The notes beneath the pieces were generated by a model that saw only the letters and a list, made by a program, of their open reading frames with translations, was not told the origin of the DNA and searched no databases. Positions 41,501-54,808 of a DNA stretch of 64,000 bases are shown here, piece by piece. Location: positions 1,578,392-1,642,391 of the forward strand of contig VXAY01006800.1 in assembly GCA_013399855.1 (NCBI GenBank), read 5' to 3'. The position numbers and the translations under genes were made by a program. Each line of letters starts with the position of its first letter. The first letter of the stretch is position 1. The DNA comes from Oxyruncus cristatus (lineage: Eukaryota; Chordata; Aves; Passeriformes; Cotingidae).

Positions 41501-44500
41501 TGAACAGAAGACAGTATCATTGATATAAAAGTTTAAAATTGAAATGATGAAAATTTGTTCTTATTCTGAGTTCTCTTTTGTTTCTCAGGTTCAGATAAAA
41601 CACAGAAGGAAAAATCTATTTTTCATTTACTGTTTCACATCTATTTGATCTATATTGGTGTGATTACCTAGTTCAAAGTTAATGAGCTCAACTGGGAAAA
41701 ATGGTTGATGAGCTCTGGATAAAGCCTTCTATCAGAAATCATCATATCCTACTACTGTAATGAAAATCATTAAGATCCAGAAATTGGTAGGGTCCCATGT
41801 CTTAGTGTCTGAAAACAAATAGCACTTCAACATACACGACTGTTAAGCGGGTTCTGTAACTGCTTTCAGTTGATTTTCAAAGAGGTTTTCTTCTAAGACT
41901 TTCTTCTCAGTCTATAAATTGTCCATCATTTCTAGGTAGGTATGATTAAATACCAAAAATAGTAGAATTTTATTATACTGCATTTAATTTCTTTTCAAAC
42001 ATTAACAATATTAAATTGAATATAAGATATTTTTTATCGCATCAGCATGTAAGTCTAGAAATCTATCCTAAAATTGCCATAAGCCCAGCTTGTATGAAGA
42101 TGGTGTGTGATTATTTTTAAATTGATGTACACTGTAGAAGTTTCTAGCAAGAATTAGAAACATTATGAAATACTGTGTAAGGATATACTTTCCTTTTTTA
42201 CTAGTATGTAGTATATTAATGCTATAAACCTGGACATTTTGTAACGGTTATATTTCTGTTGTTTAGTAACTAAAACCAAATCAGTTATAGTGTTACTAAC
42301 TGAATATGTTATTTTGCCATCAGGGAAGAAAAACTAAATATTTGTCAGATGTGACAGGGTGTATGTATGTCACAGTGTGCGTGTAACATATAATAATTTG
42401 AGATGGAAATATCAAGTATTAGGACATGAGCTATCATGGTTAGTTGTGTTAAATACTTTCAAGTTACACGGATTTTTTTCTGCCATAAACTTAGTAGAAT
42501 TAGAGGAAACAAAAACATTTCCTAAGATACATTATATGTTCCCGTTTTAGGTTATTCCAATGTTCTTAGGAAAAAAGAGACATAAGGGTGTTTTGTCTTG
42601 CATACAGATTGAAATTACTGTTTTCTCCCCAAACCATACCTTTTAATTTCAGAAAGTTTTACCTCTGTAATTTGGACAGACTGACAGGGAAAGATCTTTG
42701 TTTGAAGTTTTCACTATAATTTAAACTTCATCACTAGATCTACACATTTAGAGGAAGAGAACCAAATAAATTTATTCATGGGCTTTGCTGCACCAGCTCC
42801 CTTCGTGAAGCCAATTACATTCTCCAAATAAAGCTAGACAGCCAAACTCACCTGCTGTTAAGAGCAGAGGTTGAATCATGTGAAGAGTTGTTATGGATTA
42901 AGGTTTTTTTTCTTGTCTTTACTAGACTTTACTTTCTGTCTCCTACCCTGCCAAGTTTCTGAGGCATCTGCCTGGCAGCCACACAGCTAAAACCTCAAGC
43001 AGCGAAAGTTCATACTTCAGTCACCCTCACAGCCTTTTAAGTTTATCTCCTACTGCTTCATGTTCCCCCAATAAAACACTAGAAAATCTTAAGAACTGTG
43101 TTTTAAAATTATGGTGGCATCTCCCGGCATTAGAACTACTAAGATTTTTTAGTTAGTTTACTATTTGCAATGGACTCTGCTTTTAAAGTTCTTGCCTCTG
43201 ATTTTGCTAGCAAATTTCATGCATTAGGATTTACTTCAGCCATCTCTGGCCAGTTTACGCTGTCTCCTTTTCTAATGCTCAGCTAGTTCAGTTCCTCACT
43301 GATTCACCTGACTTAATGTATCTTTCCACTACCTGACAGTCCTATCATGACTCTATAATTATTTTCACAGCAATATAGTTGACTGAGGACTGGGAGCACA
43401 CAAAAGTTGCTAATCTCATGTTCAGCAGCGTAGCTTTTTTTGAGTGAGTTTTAGTTTCTAATATATATTTTTTCCCATGGAAGAAATCTTCTACCTCCTG
43501 TTACTAATTTTATACAGAATATTGCCAGTGAGAGGTCTTAACCTTGTCAGAAAGATTCAACCACTTGTAAGTTTATATATTTGTCCTTGTGATGGATGAC
43601 TCTTTAGAGTACCCTTGAATAGACTTTTGCCTTAAAGTACTGGTGGTTTAAAGCTGAAGGATGCTTATATTGCCTGATCTTACAATTAACCTGTAGTTCA
43701 TAAACTGTGTTGCTGATATTTCAGGCTCTCCCCTATGTCTCTTTTTGTTTTTTCCTCCTTTTTATTTCTGTCCCTTTTTTGTCACATGTAAGCAGATTTT
43801 GTTCTCACTTGTCAGCAATATAGCAAAAAGTTAATTAAGTAAAATTACGTAAGGTTTACAAAATTCTTGTAAAACTTGTTCCACTGTAGCATCTATATTA
43901 CAGGACTTTGCATATAATTTGAAGCATAAGACATCATTTGTTACCTAAATTTCACATTATTGATGGAGACAGAAGACAACCCCAGTCGTCAACTCTGCCT
44001 GTAAAGCAGCACTGAGACATCCACCTTATGTGGACTCATTTGTCAGTGCCCTGCATCTGGAAAACATCTTTGCTGGAAGAGTGATCTGCAGCATGAAGTA
44101 GTGTGGGAGGTGAGACTATATTTCTGAAGAATTTAAAAGGGGAAACAAAGATTTTTATGAGGGCAAAAAAGGGCAAAAGTAATAGACTTGCGCAGTTGTG
44201 ATGATGTAACGCTATGAAAAACAGAACAGAGCAACAGCAGTTTTGTCACTTCCTGAGAAAAAAAAATAAAATATTTCCAGTGATATTTGTCTGTATTCAG
44301 TGTTCAAAGTTATATCTTAATCACTACATGCTTGAATTCTGAGAACCTGTTATAAATGAAATGTCACTATACTCTGGTTGCTGTGGAGCAGCAGCAAGGT
44401 TTAGGCATTTAATGTTCTAAGTATATTTAAGTTATCAGTCATTTATATTTAAAAAATATTGAAATAAGATAACAAAAGGATGACATTTTTTTTTTCTTAA

Positions 44501-46009
44501 TAGAAGAAATGGCTGTTATAAAATAATCTTAGAAGTTAGAATTACATACTGATCATTAAAGCATTCAAGAAATCAACTTTTATGAATATACTTAACATTG
44601 CTAGACAAATGTATAATGGAATCCATCTTGTCAGAGAGGATACAGTTTGAATATGTTCACCAAAGTAGATGTGCTACAAGAGAAGGTGTGGTAAGCAGGA
44701 TCAGTCTGAATATTTGCCAGAAAGCTCTGGCAGGCAGATAGCAAACCTGAAGGTTTGTTCTCAGCATTAAAACAGCAAGAAGTGAGATTTGTTCTCCTAT
44801 GAAATGTAATTTAGCAGCCCAGACTTGCTTTAAGGCTTTCACAGGTAACTGAAGTGCCATATAGGAGTATGTAAATATTGAAACAGTCTTTCCTTTGCCG
44901 AGTTTGTACTATGATGGTGTGGATTTAGTTGTGGTCTTGAGTCTTTAGATTAAAATGGCAAAACACCGTAGTAAGAAAGATAACATTTTGTCAAATTTAT
45001 GGATCAGTACTCCAGAAGATTTGTTTTTACTAAAAGATAAGAATAGGAAAGGCCTTTTCTCTTTCGTCCTGTGTGTTGAGCAATAGCAATATGTTTTCCC
45101 TGAATAATTCAGCCTCTTTTTCTCTGGCTTTTTATCTCTTTACACAAGATCTTTCTAGAAAAAATTACTTTTCTTTTGTCACAGAAATCTGTAGAAACTC
45201 AGTAAAAGGAAAGGTTCTACTAAGCTGAAATCCTTAGTCACTCCCATGTGAGGGAGAAGCTGAGGATTTGTAGTTCATGTGCTGGAACAATTTATATAGT
45301 TTATCCACTAACTGTTTAATATAAAGTGCATAGACTATCTTGGGAAGTGGAGCCAGAACTTCTTTCCCAGAAAAGCAATTTAACTACTAAATGAGAGTAT
45401 TATTTCTTGTTCACTCTTTCTGAAGCTCAAATATTTTGTTTCACAGCTTCAACAGGAAATGGAGAAAGCATCCATCCTTCCCCACCAATCTAGTAGCTAA
45501 TAGCTTGTGATTAGACTTATTTATGGAAGGAGAAAGATCTACGTTTCAATCCACTTAGAAAAGGAAATTGAACTCGTGTCTGCTATTTCTCAGGTGACCG
45601 ATTTAGCCACTAGAACATTTTTAAAATGTTAGGCAGCACTGTATTTTGCCTGGCCAGATACTCGAAGAAAATTGCAGTTGCACCTGATCTTGTAACTGTG
45701 CTTCATATGCCCAGCATAAATATAGCTATTAAATCCAAGTGTTTGGTAGAGGAACAACTTCTTTTTTTGGATTATACTCAAGTCTAGACATGATTTAGAT
45801 GTGGGTTTTAATTTTTTTTAATTAAGGGCATAATCAAGACCAGGAGAATAATTCTTGACACCTCAAGGAATCTATATTACAAGGTGACCCTTGTAAACAT
45901 AAGGTAACTGAAGGTAGATTTTGGGATAAGTTGCTTTAAGCTTTGATTTCAAGTGCCTCACTCCCAACTGCAATGTGATTTCAAGGGCAACTCAGCACTG
46001 CAAAGTGTA

Positions 46010-46411
46010 GTGATCCATGTGTCCAACTCTGGGCCCCCCACATGAGAAGGATGTGGACCTGTTGGATCAAGTCCAGAGCAGGCCACAAAGATGATCAGAG
46101 GACTGGAGCACCACTCCTATGAAGACAGGCTGAGAGAGCTGGAGTTGTCCAGCCTGAGAAGTAAAGTCTTTGGGAGAACTTGGAAGACCTTTCAGTATCT
46201 AAAGGGGCTACAGGAGAGCTGGAGAGGAACTTTTTGAAAGGGTGTGGAGCGATAGAACAAGGGGTAATGGCTCTAAACTGAGAGAGAGTAGGGTGGATGG
46301 GGCTTTGATCCAAAGCTGGTCTAGTGGAATGTGTCTCAGCCCATATCAGGGGGTTTGGAAACAGATGATCTTTAAGGTCCCTTCTAACCTAAACCATTTG
46401 GTGATTCTATG
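46010..46411 (+). mobile_element. CR1 3' fragment, sense
   Basis: The + strand shows the usual 3' CR1 order: GTCCAACTCTGGGCCCCCC, AAGGATGTGGACCTGTTGGA, GTCCAGAGCAGGCCACAAAG, GAAGACAGGCTGAGAGAGCT, TCAGTATCTAAAGGGGCTAC, and finally TTTAAGGTCCCTTCTAACCT with GTGATTCTATGAA at the 3' end. It is heavily 5' truncated, with no long CR1 reading frame left. Confidence 0.96.
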
Positions 46412-48585
46412 AACTAACAATTCACTGTATGAGCATGGAGGCTGTGCACATGTGTGGCTGCAGCAGGTCAACTCTGGAAGCAGTACAGCTGCATTTCTGC
46501 AGTGCTACATGGAAGCCCATCATCTTTGCTGATTGGTCACAGCATTACGTGAATGGCGTTCTACTGCTTCAAAGCCTGTATCATTTCCATGCAGTCACAT
46601 CATGGTGAGATTCACTTGCCTAGAAATGACAGGCTTTTAGTATCATTTAGGCTCCCAAATATCCCACCGGGATAGTGCTGCATTCTATTTGCCCACCTTA
46701 TCCAATATCTCAGATATCCTACAATGTATGGCAATTCTACTACCTTTCAGTGGTAGTAGTTACAGAATATTGCTACATTTGACTTTCATTACAAATTCAC
46801 TCTCCAGGTCCCACTGCTTGGTGTTTTCCAGCACTTCCAGATGTCAGGTTCACTTCTGCGCTTGTCTCTATCCCCAAGGCAAAACCATGTATGTCTAGTT
46901 TGCTGGAGGTGGTTCTAGAAATATCTCTTTTTACAAGTTTGATCTTGAAAGGTGTTTAGTATTCTCAACTTTCATTTAAGACAATAAGATTTGCAGGTGT
47001 GCTTAGCAGGACTGAGTCTTATATGAGCAGTTACCAGTTTATGTGATCGGGTAGAGGACTGTTCATTGTTCCTTGTGCTCTCATGGAGAACACGTGAGTC
47101 ATATCTCTGATCTATGTAAAGAAATACTGTCTCATTTACAAACAATTTGCCTTCAGGACAACATGGAAATAAATCAGGGGAAGCTACAACAGTATCCTTT
47201 TGTGGCTTGTATATAACTAGAATTTAAAATGCCATTCTTTTCACTGCAAGACTGACTTGAAAATAAAATATATTGAATGTTTCATATTCTTGCAAATAAA
47301 AAGTGGCTTTATTTAGGACCAAAAGAGTATTTCCAGCTCTGCTTTCATTCCCTTTCTAATCTGTTCAGAAACAAGCAATGTTCTTCCAAAACAGCAATCT
47401 GCTCATTTGCTTGGCGAGAGAAAGCTTAGAAAGTGCCATTTCCACATTGCTGTGCAGCTGTGTGCTGAGTGTATCACTGTCAAAAAATGTGTATCTATCC
47501 ACTGGTCGGTATGCAATGCTTAGACAAAAAAGTCTCTTGTTCTGCTCGTCATGATGTTCCCCTCTGTAACTTGGCTTTTCCAGTTGTTAAATGAGACCAG
47601 TCACACACAGGTACAACTATTCAACAGATTCTGTTTGAAGGTCACTCAGGAAAGACATCAGTTGTAAGGCTAAATTTTTAGTCTGACTCCTTTGATGTAA
47701 ATTTTATCATCTAGGGAAACAGCTTTCAGAAAGTAGTTACTTTTAGCCTCTGTTGACCTGAAATAAACCTGCCTAATAAATGGAGGTAAAAAAAGTATTT
47801 ATCCAATTACTAAATTCACTTATCGTCACACACATAATATACTTAATAATTCATAATGAAAAAAAATTGTGTCAATTTTTTGGATTAAATTAATATCCTG
47901 ATTGAATGTTAAATTTCTTGCCTTGGTTCAAGGTATTTCTTCTCTTTTCTATAGTTTCGGATGCAGGTAAGGTATATCATTAGGCATACTGGTCAAGCTA
48001 AACTTTTTGTGGACAAGGCAAATTCAAATTCAAATATAGAATTCAAAACACATTGGTGTGGAACACCTTTTTCTCGGGGAACCCAAAAAATTTCTTAATC
48101 GTGATTATGAATTTTGGTGGTTTAATGCTTGCCTACCTTATGAAGCTGAATTCTCAGGTTAAATATGCCCGTAAGTTTCTGAAAATCCCAGCATATATGT
48201 ATGGCATACATGGCATCTCTAGTAGATGTCATAGTGGTAGACTTGTGTGGGGAATTTCTCTGACATGTTGGGCCAGTCCTCTTGCAGAACATCAGCTGTG
48301 GTCTCAAAACACATCCAAACAATTGAAAAAGTTAGGTTCATGGATAGCTGTGAGGATAAGCATATTTAATTTTTTTTATCAAGGTTAATTTCTTCCAAAT
48401 GAAACAGATTGCCACAGTACAGACATAAGAACATAGTTCCTTTCCCTTTGGAGGCAGACCTAGGGCACTCTCTTTACTGACTCCATTTGAGGTTTCCCAA
48501 CAACAAAATGTTTTTCAGCATCTCTGACCTGCTGTAAGCCAGGCTGTGCTCTGCATCAGAGAGTGCAGAAAGATTCTTGTGCTTG

Positions 48586-48606
48586 CCTCTTTCTTTCTTT
48601 CTTTCC
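48586..48606. repeat. Short (CTTT)n tract
   Basis: A pyrimidine-only run of CTTT units, about 660 bases upstream of exon 2. Confidence 0.85.
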
Positions 48607-49266
48607 TGAGGCCCTATTCCAAGTTTCTGCAACATTACCCAGGATGAATTTCCTTTTCTCTCTGGAACTGACTCTAGCCTGGATCATGTACGGCTAAGAT
48701 CCAGCTTCCCATATCGGGTCAGCACATTTCTTGACAAAATCGGTATTGGAAAATTATTAATATGCACTTCACAGATTTCATACTGTTCTCACTGAATTTA
48801 GAGGCAATATTTTCAGTGAACTGAACAGTGCTGGGCTTAAAAGAATCCTCCCCAAAAAACAAATCCAGGAAAAAAATGTGCATACAGTGAAAACCTGTAG
48901 TTTGACGTGCCCGAGAGAAAGACAAGGAGACATTTTCCAGTATTTTTTTTTTCAATTTCCATCAATTCATTCTTTTTTTTCCCCATTTACAGTGCTTTTT
49001 CATTTTCATTTTTGTCCCTCCCTATCTCATGATATAAATAAGCATAATGATTGTGATGTAAGGACTCATACACAAACCTCCTGGAGAACTGGCTCATTTT
49101 GAAAATTGTTCCCAGGTGTCTCGTGTCTCTCTCTTGCTCAAAGATTATACGATTAGCATCTTAATGTCCCACAACTTCTTGTCCAGTTCCCTAGGAGGAT
49201 ATGAAAATGAAGCCATGCAAGCTAAGCTGTTTGGTATTTATCACGCACACTCTGATTGTATTTCAG

Positions 49267-49427
49267 AGCTCTGGGATTTAAACAGGACGTCAGTCTTTCG
49301 TAGCCCCTTTGGATATCTCGGTCTTCACATAATGCTGCTGGATGAGTATCAAGAGCGACTGTTCGTGGGAGGAAGAGACCTCCTGTATTCCCTCAGTTTG
49401 GATCGAATCAGCGACAACTACCGAGAG
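49267..49427 (+). CDS. SEMA3E: SEMA3E coding exon 2 (N-terminal start of sema domain)
   Basis: This exon encodes about 53 residues of a secreted class 3 semaphorin, starting just after the signal-peptide exon. The translation reads ELWDLNRTSVF, then LDEYQERLFVGGRDLLYSL, then SDNYRE. The LDE..RLFVG..D..YSL pattern is the conserved first strands of the semaphorin beta-propeller, and NRT is a likely N-glycosylation sequon. The acceptor is TTTCAG ending at 49266; its pyrimidine tract is short and broken by purines. The donor is GAG|GTGGAG, with GT at 49428. The exon is 161 bases. It begins in phase 1, so the first base of the Glu codon comes from exon 1, and ends in phase 0, matching the phase-0 start of the next exon. 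SEMA3E is favoured over SEMA3A, 3C and 3D because of the LNRTSVF...FGYLGLH and EYQERLFVGGRDL wording recalled for that paralogue. Family membership is very sure; paralogue choice is strong but rests on memory. Confidence 0.93.
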
Positions 49428-52400
49428 GTGGAGTAAAAAGCTTTATGTTTCAGTCACTTCTTGTCATAATGTGTAGCACGGAATATCAGAGTTTGCATGA
49501 CTGGAAATGAGGTAATGGAGTTTTTGTAGATGTTTTGTGCACGGACTTTAAGGTCATGTATTTAAGAAAAATACACTAACTACTGTTTTTTTCCCAATGA
49601 TAACCCATAAGGCTCATTCTAGGTGAAGAGACTTGGGGGTCATACAGTTTTTTCTTGTGAATTTCAGCATGATTATGGATGTTTATAGCATCTCATATTT
49701 TTAGACACCTGATTTCTGTGTCTCTGCTATATTATAATGGAATAAAATCTCTTTGGTGGTTTTTTTTTGGAATTCATCACAGCAGAAGAGAAAATGTTCA
49801 GGAAAAAAATTATCATGCAAACTATAAGAAGTTTTCAACAGCAGCATAAATCATGCAACTATTTTTTAGTCTTCTTTAGAAACTGGATTTTTCATTGGTT
49901 AGAGCCAGAAGTGCTATTAAGTAGGGACTGCAAGTGGCATTTAAAGCCAACTCAGCGGTTTGTGGGAGAAAGGTGGTTTAAGTCATAATCCTACCAGAGA
50001 GCTCAGTACATCGTAGAAACCACAACTGACTGGCAAACTGACAACTGAAGTGGAGAGGCTGGAGTCTGAGCTGATGTGAGCCTTGGCTTCCTTACTTCTG
50101 CCCTCAGAAGTTAGGATTGGAAACATACAGTAGCAAAGGAAGCTGGCAGGAGCATTGTTCCTGCCTCAACCATCCCGACTGTGAATAAAGGATCTCTTGA
50201 AATGTTTCAGTGTTTTCCTCATCTACTCTTTTAAATTTTCCCAATGTGTTTTATTTTCATTTATTTGCAAATTAATAAAAGGACGAAAAAGTGATTAAAA
50301 TAAAGTCCCTCTGGAGTAATATTTTTCTTGATGTTTATACTGCACTGACCTCTGATGATTCTTTTCTTTCTAACCCCTTGTTTCAAGTGAATATCACTAT
50401 TCTCATGCCAACACTCTGGCAAACTCTACCACAAGCAACCTTTCTTATCTCCAAGCATAATAAGCACGTTTCACTACTGTGAACTGATATAATATGCTTT
50501 ATTCTTGTATAAACATTTTGGAATGTCAGTCCTAGATATGAGGGTATCAATGGACTCAGAGAGGCCATTTGAGAATTTATCTACATTTTTAAAAAATAAT
50601 AATTTAACTCCTCAGAGAGCAGTGCTACATACTGAGCTTTGTTCCTCGACAGCGAGAGTGAGCTAACTTCTTTTCCATTTGATACAAATTATTAATATTC
50701 TGTGTCTAGATATTAGAGCTCAGGGATATCAAAACATTTAGAAAGCAGTTGTTTCTATAAAATAAGGGTTTTTTCCCCCCCTCTCTTCTTCCCCATTTGG
50801 CAGTAATTCTGTGAGGAAAGATGACAGGATAGAGCACCTCACACTTCTGTCCAACCACCATTGCCCCATCTGGACACACTTGAAGTTCATTGCTCTCCTT
50901 CTTGTAGTTTTGAGGTGGAATATCAGCCATTTACCCTGAAACCATATTCTCTGTCTGGAGACCTGTATAGAGATTATGACAAATTGATGAAAGCTCTTCT
51001 TGCCTGATTTTATGAAGTGCAAAAGTGCAAAAAACTGGAATAAAAGAAGCTTGGCCTAGTGTGTTTGGAAACATGACCTCACTGGGACCTAGCTCCCTTG
51101 AATACAAATGTCATGATCTTTTTCTCTTTTCTCAGTGTTCTCTCAGTGTAGATCTCATTCAAGGATAGCTAGGGAAAATGTGATTTTCCTACAGCATTAT
51201 CAGCAAAAGCGTGGAATGAGACATTTCTATTATAGGAAAGCTTAATTACTGAGATATGTTGGGGAAAGTTCCTGGAATTGAGAGGAATTATTACCAAAGT
51301 TCTTAAGTAATCTATCTTTAACTGTGTGTCGGTTAGTCTTTGACCTTTTCTTTCAGATTGAAGACTTTAGTTTAATTAATCTAAAACAGCAGCTATAATC
51401 CCGTGAAAGTGTATGAGTGCAGGCAAGTTCCTGGGGTTTATTCTCTCTGCTAACCAGGATCAGTTAGTAGCTGCAAAAGAGTTGTTTCATAAAGTTGGCA
51501 GTTTTGGACAGATTCATATATATCTTCATCTTCTGTGTTCTAGAAAACAGTTAATGTCTTTTAATTCATTGACCATCTCTTTCTCCACAATTTGGAATAT
51601 GAGTATGCTTTCTACAAACCAAAATGAAATCCATTCCCAAATAGAGATTTATGCCTTCTGCTAAAAAACAACCAAATAATTCAGTTCTAGCCAGCTTAGT
51701 AGAAGTTATACCAAAGAAAAACAACAAAATACTGAGTGGACAAAAAATGCTTTTGCATCGATACCTGTTGACTGCCAAAGTAATCCAACAATTCCAAAAA
51801 AACTTGTGATGCATATGAGGTATGCATCCTATAAATCTGCATTTAATAGGTTACATGTTTTTTTAAGGTTCAGTTCTCCTCAGGTTTCCAATACAAGGCA
51901 GCACTCTGAAGGGTAGATTATAGCTTTTTCATGTCAGCTATTAACTGTTTACATATATATCTACAAAATTATTTTAGGCATATTTTATCTCGACCACTTT
52001 TCATGCTCACTAAAGAAAAGATACCTAAAAAATGGGGAAAAACTTTCAAGGAAGAATACTACTACTGCTATTCTTGCATTGGTGGGGAAATCCAGAGTTT
52101 TAGGTTTAACTCTCAACTGTGGAACGGATCTTCCATGTCATCTTGGACGAGGACAGACTCTCACTTCTCTAATTGTCCAATTTTTTTTGTTTTGTTTACT
52201 CTTTGTATCTCTAATTTAATACATGAAGGATGCATTATTTTCTTTATTAGAGTATTTAACACATTATTACTATAAGTTTTTGAATATATAGACACCTTGG
52301 TTTCTGTACGAAGAGTGCCCTAACACTAACGGTAGCAAGAATGAAGGAGAATATGTAATGTGAATATCAGTGTTTACAGAGAATTAGAGCCATATAAGCA

Positions 52401-54316
52401 CTTGAAACCTTCTGTAAAGCCAAAGCTTTATAGGCACACTCCATGTAACCTTTGTTTTCCCTAAGAGCTCATTCCCTTTGACACTGCCTTTGGAATCAAC
52501 CCTTACACATATTTGGGATTTGATCCAAAGTCTTTAAAGCCTGTAGTGATCTAACAGACTGATAGAGAACTTTCTCTGGTGCCAAATTTGTTTTTAAAAG
52601 CATTTCAATTCATTTCAATTGGTGCCAAAGAGGATCTTTGTTGAACAGCAAAATTGAACGAGTGCCAGCAGTTCATCACCACTGGTCTAACAGCTCATAG
52701 AGAAGGGGGACCTTTGTTCCTACTTTTCATCACTTGGAGTGAAAATAAACTGCTCTTCCTATTTGCCTACAATTTCCTTACAGAAAGTCTTTCTTCCTAG
52801 CTTCTGCTTGAAGGGCCTTATGAAGATCTCACTCTGAAAAGAAACCTTCTTACTTCTGTAAGTGGACTTGTGTATGCAGATTTCAACGTGCTGTTTCTCG
52901 TCTACTATAAGATAGCTCCAGATTAGGACTTATGTCTCTGCTGCAATAAACTGCAGAGCCCTCATCACAGATCCTCCCTATAGTGAAGATCTATTTCCAC
53001 TCCAGAGCTGACTGAAAAGGGAACACAGAACAAGTCTGCAAGAGGAGGGCTTGCTTATATCTTCTTTAAATGCTGTGTAGGAATGTGCATAAACTCAAAC
53101 TTTAAAAAGAAGCACAAAATTTAGTGGTAAATTTGAATATCTCTTAGAATTACCTCCCAAGAGGGAAGGTGGCTATGTATTTTTTGATAAATCCAGCCAT
53201 CAACAGATATTTTTACAGAATTTGTGCTTTAGCAAAACACAAGTTATCTGTTAATTAAGCACTATTTATTGACTTAAATCAGGGACAGGATGGTTGAATT
53301 GCTTAATTGCTCTGTCATATACTAGAGTTCAGAGTAGATCACACAGTGGTCTATTTTAGCCTCAAGTGCTGTAAAGCTCATATAATTCTTTAAATTAATT
53401 TTCATTGGAGATGCCATCCTGCTTTTTAAGGCTAGTGGTTGAACAGAGAAGCTGTTTGAAGACACTAATTAGCATTCCATCTCCAATTAAAGTTTTCCCT
53501 ATAGTCATACCAACATATATTTCCATTTTTTTCTCATGAGGAATATATTTAAAAGTACCTTTTTCCTGCCTTTAAATACAGTGCTAAATTTATATGATCC
53601 AGGTCTCAACAATGATAATACTATGGTGCAAGATGAGAAAACGTGACTAAGCAAGCAATTCAAAAATTTAATTCACAGTAACCTGAAGGGGTGAAAAATT
53701 TTGCAAAATTATGTCCAAGCCAATAGTTATGTGAAGCTTGCAGGCCAGTGAAATGTATGGTAGTGTGGTGCTATTCCAGTCTATATACCCACGGAGATTT
53801 CCCAAAAGTAGCTATTGACAGCTTGCCAAAAATTGTAATCCTGGCACAGAATTAATTCAAAATTAAAGATGGTAGTTTTCATAACTTTAAAACATAAAGA
53901 TCAGGCAAAGTAATACAGAGCAGGTTAAAGGCTACAGTTGCAGCTGATTAATATCTGGATTTTCATGCAGTGCAAACACATCCTATGTTATGCTAATTTC
54001 AAATTTGTTATGACAGCAAAATCTGACATGACAAGTTTTTTTTAGTCTTAACTCTAAAATACTCTTGAAGAGATTAAAATTTTAATGCTTTTTTATGTTA
54101 AGGCTCATAAGAGTTATGAGTCTTAAAAAATAATTTCTGGACAGAAAAGCCTCTTCAGGAGACTCATATCTATTATTACAGTCATAATTAAGACCCATGT
54201 ACTTCAGACAACTAACATGGATTTGCCTTAGAAGTAGATAATTTGGTATGAGCATCTAAGATAAATTCCTACAGTGTTGCACTACCTATGATTCTGCCCC
54301 TCTACTCTTCCTTTTT

Positions 54317-54808
54317 AAGACCCCACCTGGAGTAGTGTGTCCAGCTCTGACTTTCCCAGAGCAAGAAAGGTGTGAACCTATTAGAGCAGGTCTGGTGCAG
54401 GGCCACAAAAACAGTCAAACAGCTGGAACATCTCTCTGAGAGAAATGGGGTTGTTCAACCTGAAGAAGAGAAAGCTCTAGGAAGACCTGCTGTCCATTCA
54501 TTTTGTAAAGGGAGCTTAATCAGGGCCTGTAGTAACAGGATAAGAGGTAAATATTTTAAACTGAAAGAGTGTAGATTTAGATTAGGTATAAAGAAGAAGT
54601 TCTTAACTGTGAGAGGGGTGAGACACTGGAACAGGTTGCTCATAGAGGTTTTGAATGCCCCATCCCTGGAAGTGTTCAAGGTCAGGCTGGATGGGGCTTT
54701 GAGCAATGTGATCTAGTGGAAGATGACCCTGGCTATAGCAGGTGGTTACATAGTTGGTCTTATAGGTTCCCTTACAGCTCAAACCATTCTATAACTATGA
54801 TTTATTCT
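54317..54808 (+). mobile_element. CR1 3' fragment in SEMA3E intron 2, with an unusually open C-terminal reading frame
   Basis: The fragment starts near AAGACCCCACCTGGAGTAGT and ends near CAAACCATTCTATAACTATGA. A 114-codon frame (54372-54716) keeps the C-terminal part of the CR1 ORF2 protein: MNLLEQVWCRATKTV, then RACSNRIRGKYFKLKE, RFRLGIKKKF, RHWNRL, and APSLEVFK.RLDGALSN. Residues about 28-48 do not match CR1, which suggests that two compensating indels put the middle out of frame. Upstream reverse-transcriptase domains are absent, so the copy is inactive. Confidence 0.96.

Larger units (their letters stand above)
1..49266 (+). other. SEMA3E: SEMA3E intron 1 (3' part; 5' end outside window)
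   Basis: No convincing exon was seen in this 49 kb stretch. Open frames are short, overlap on both strands, and show no known domain, except those inside CR1 fragments. I looked for a GC-rich first exon encoding a signal peptide followed by a phase-1 donor and found none, nor any CpG-island-like block, so exon 1 probably lies upstream. Apart from the five CR1 fragments and simple repeats listed separately, 1-1741, 2359-24309, 24961-29789, 30701-37577, 38537-46009 and 46412-49266 look like unique AT-rich intronic DNA. A slightly GC-richer block at about 11020-11420 is unassigned. The intron assignment is inference: a separate noncoding gene cannot be excluded without transcript data. Confidence 0.75.

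Noticed and set aside
48053..48388. 111-codon open frame about 0.9 kb before exon 2
   Set aside because: No similarity to the semaphorin signal-peptide exon and no phase-1 donor at its end; overlaps an antisense frame.
1..49266. Search for SEMA3E exon 1, a CpG island, tRNA or other RNA genes
   Set aside because: No signal-peptide exon ending in phase 1, no CpG-dense block and no tRNA-like A/B box pair was seen by eye. A covariance-model scan would be needed to exclude small RNAs.
51931..52275. 114-codon open frame in intron 2
   Set aside because: No recognisable domain and not part of the semaphorin order; exons 2 and 3 already join in phase.
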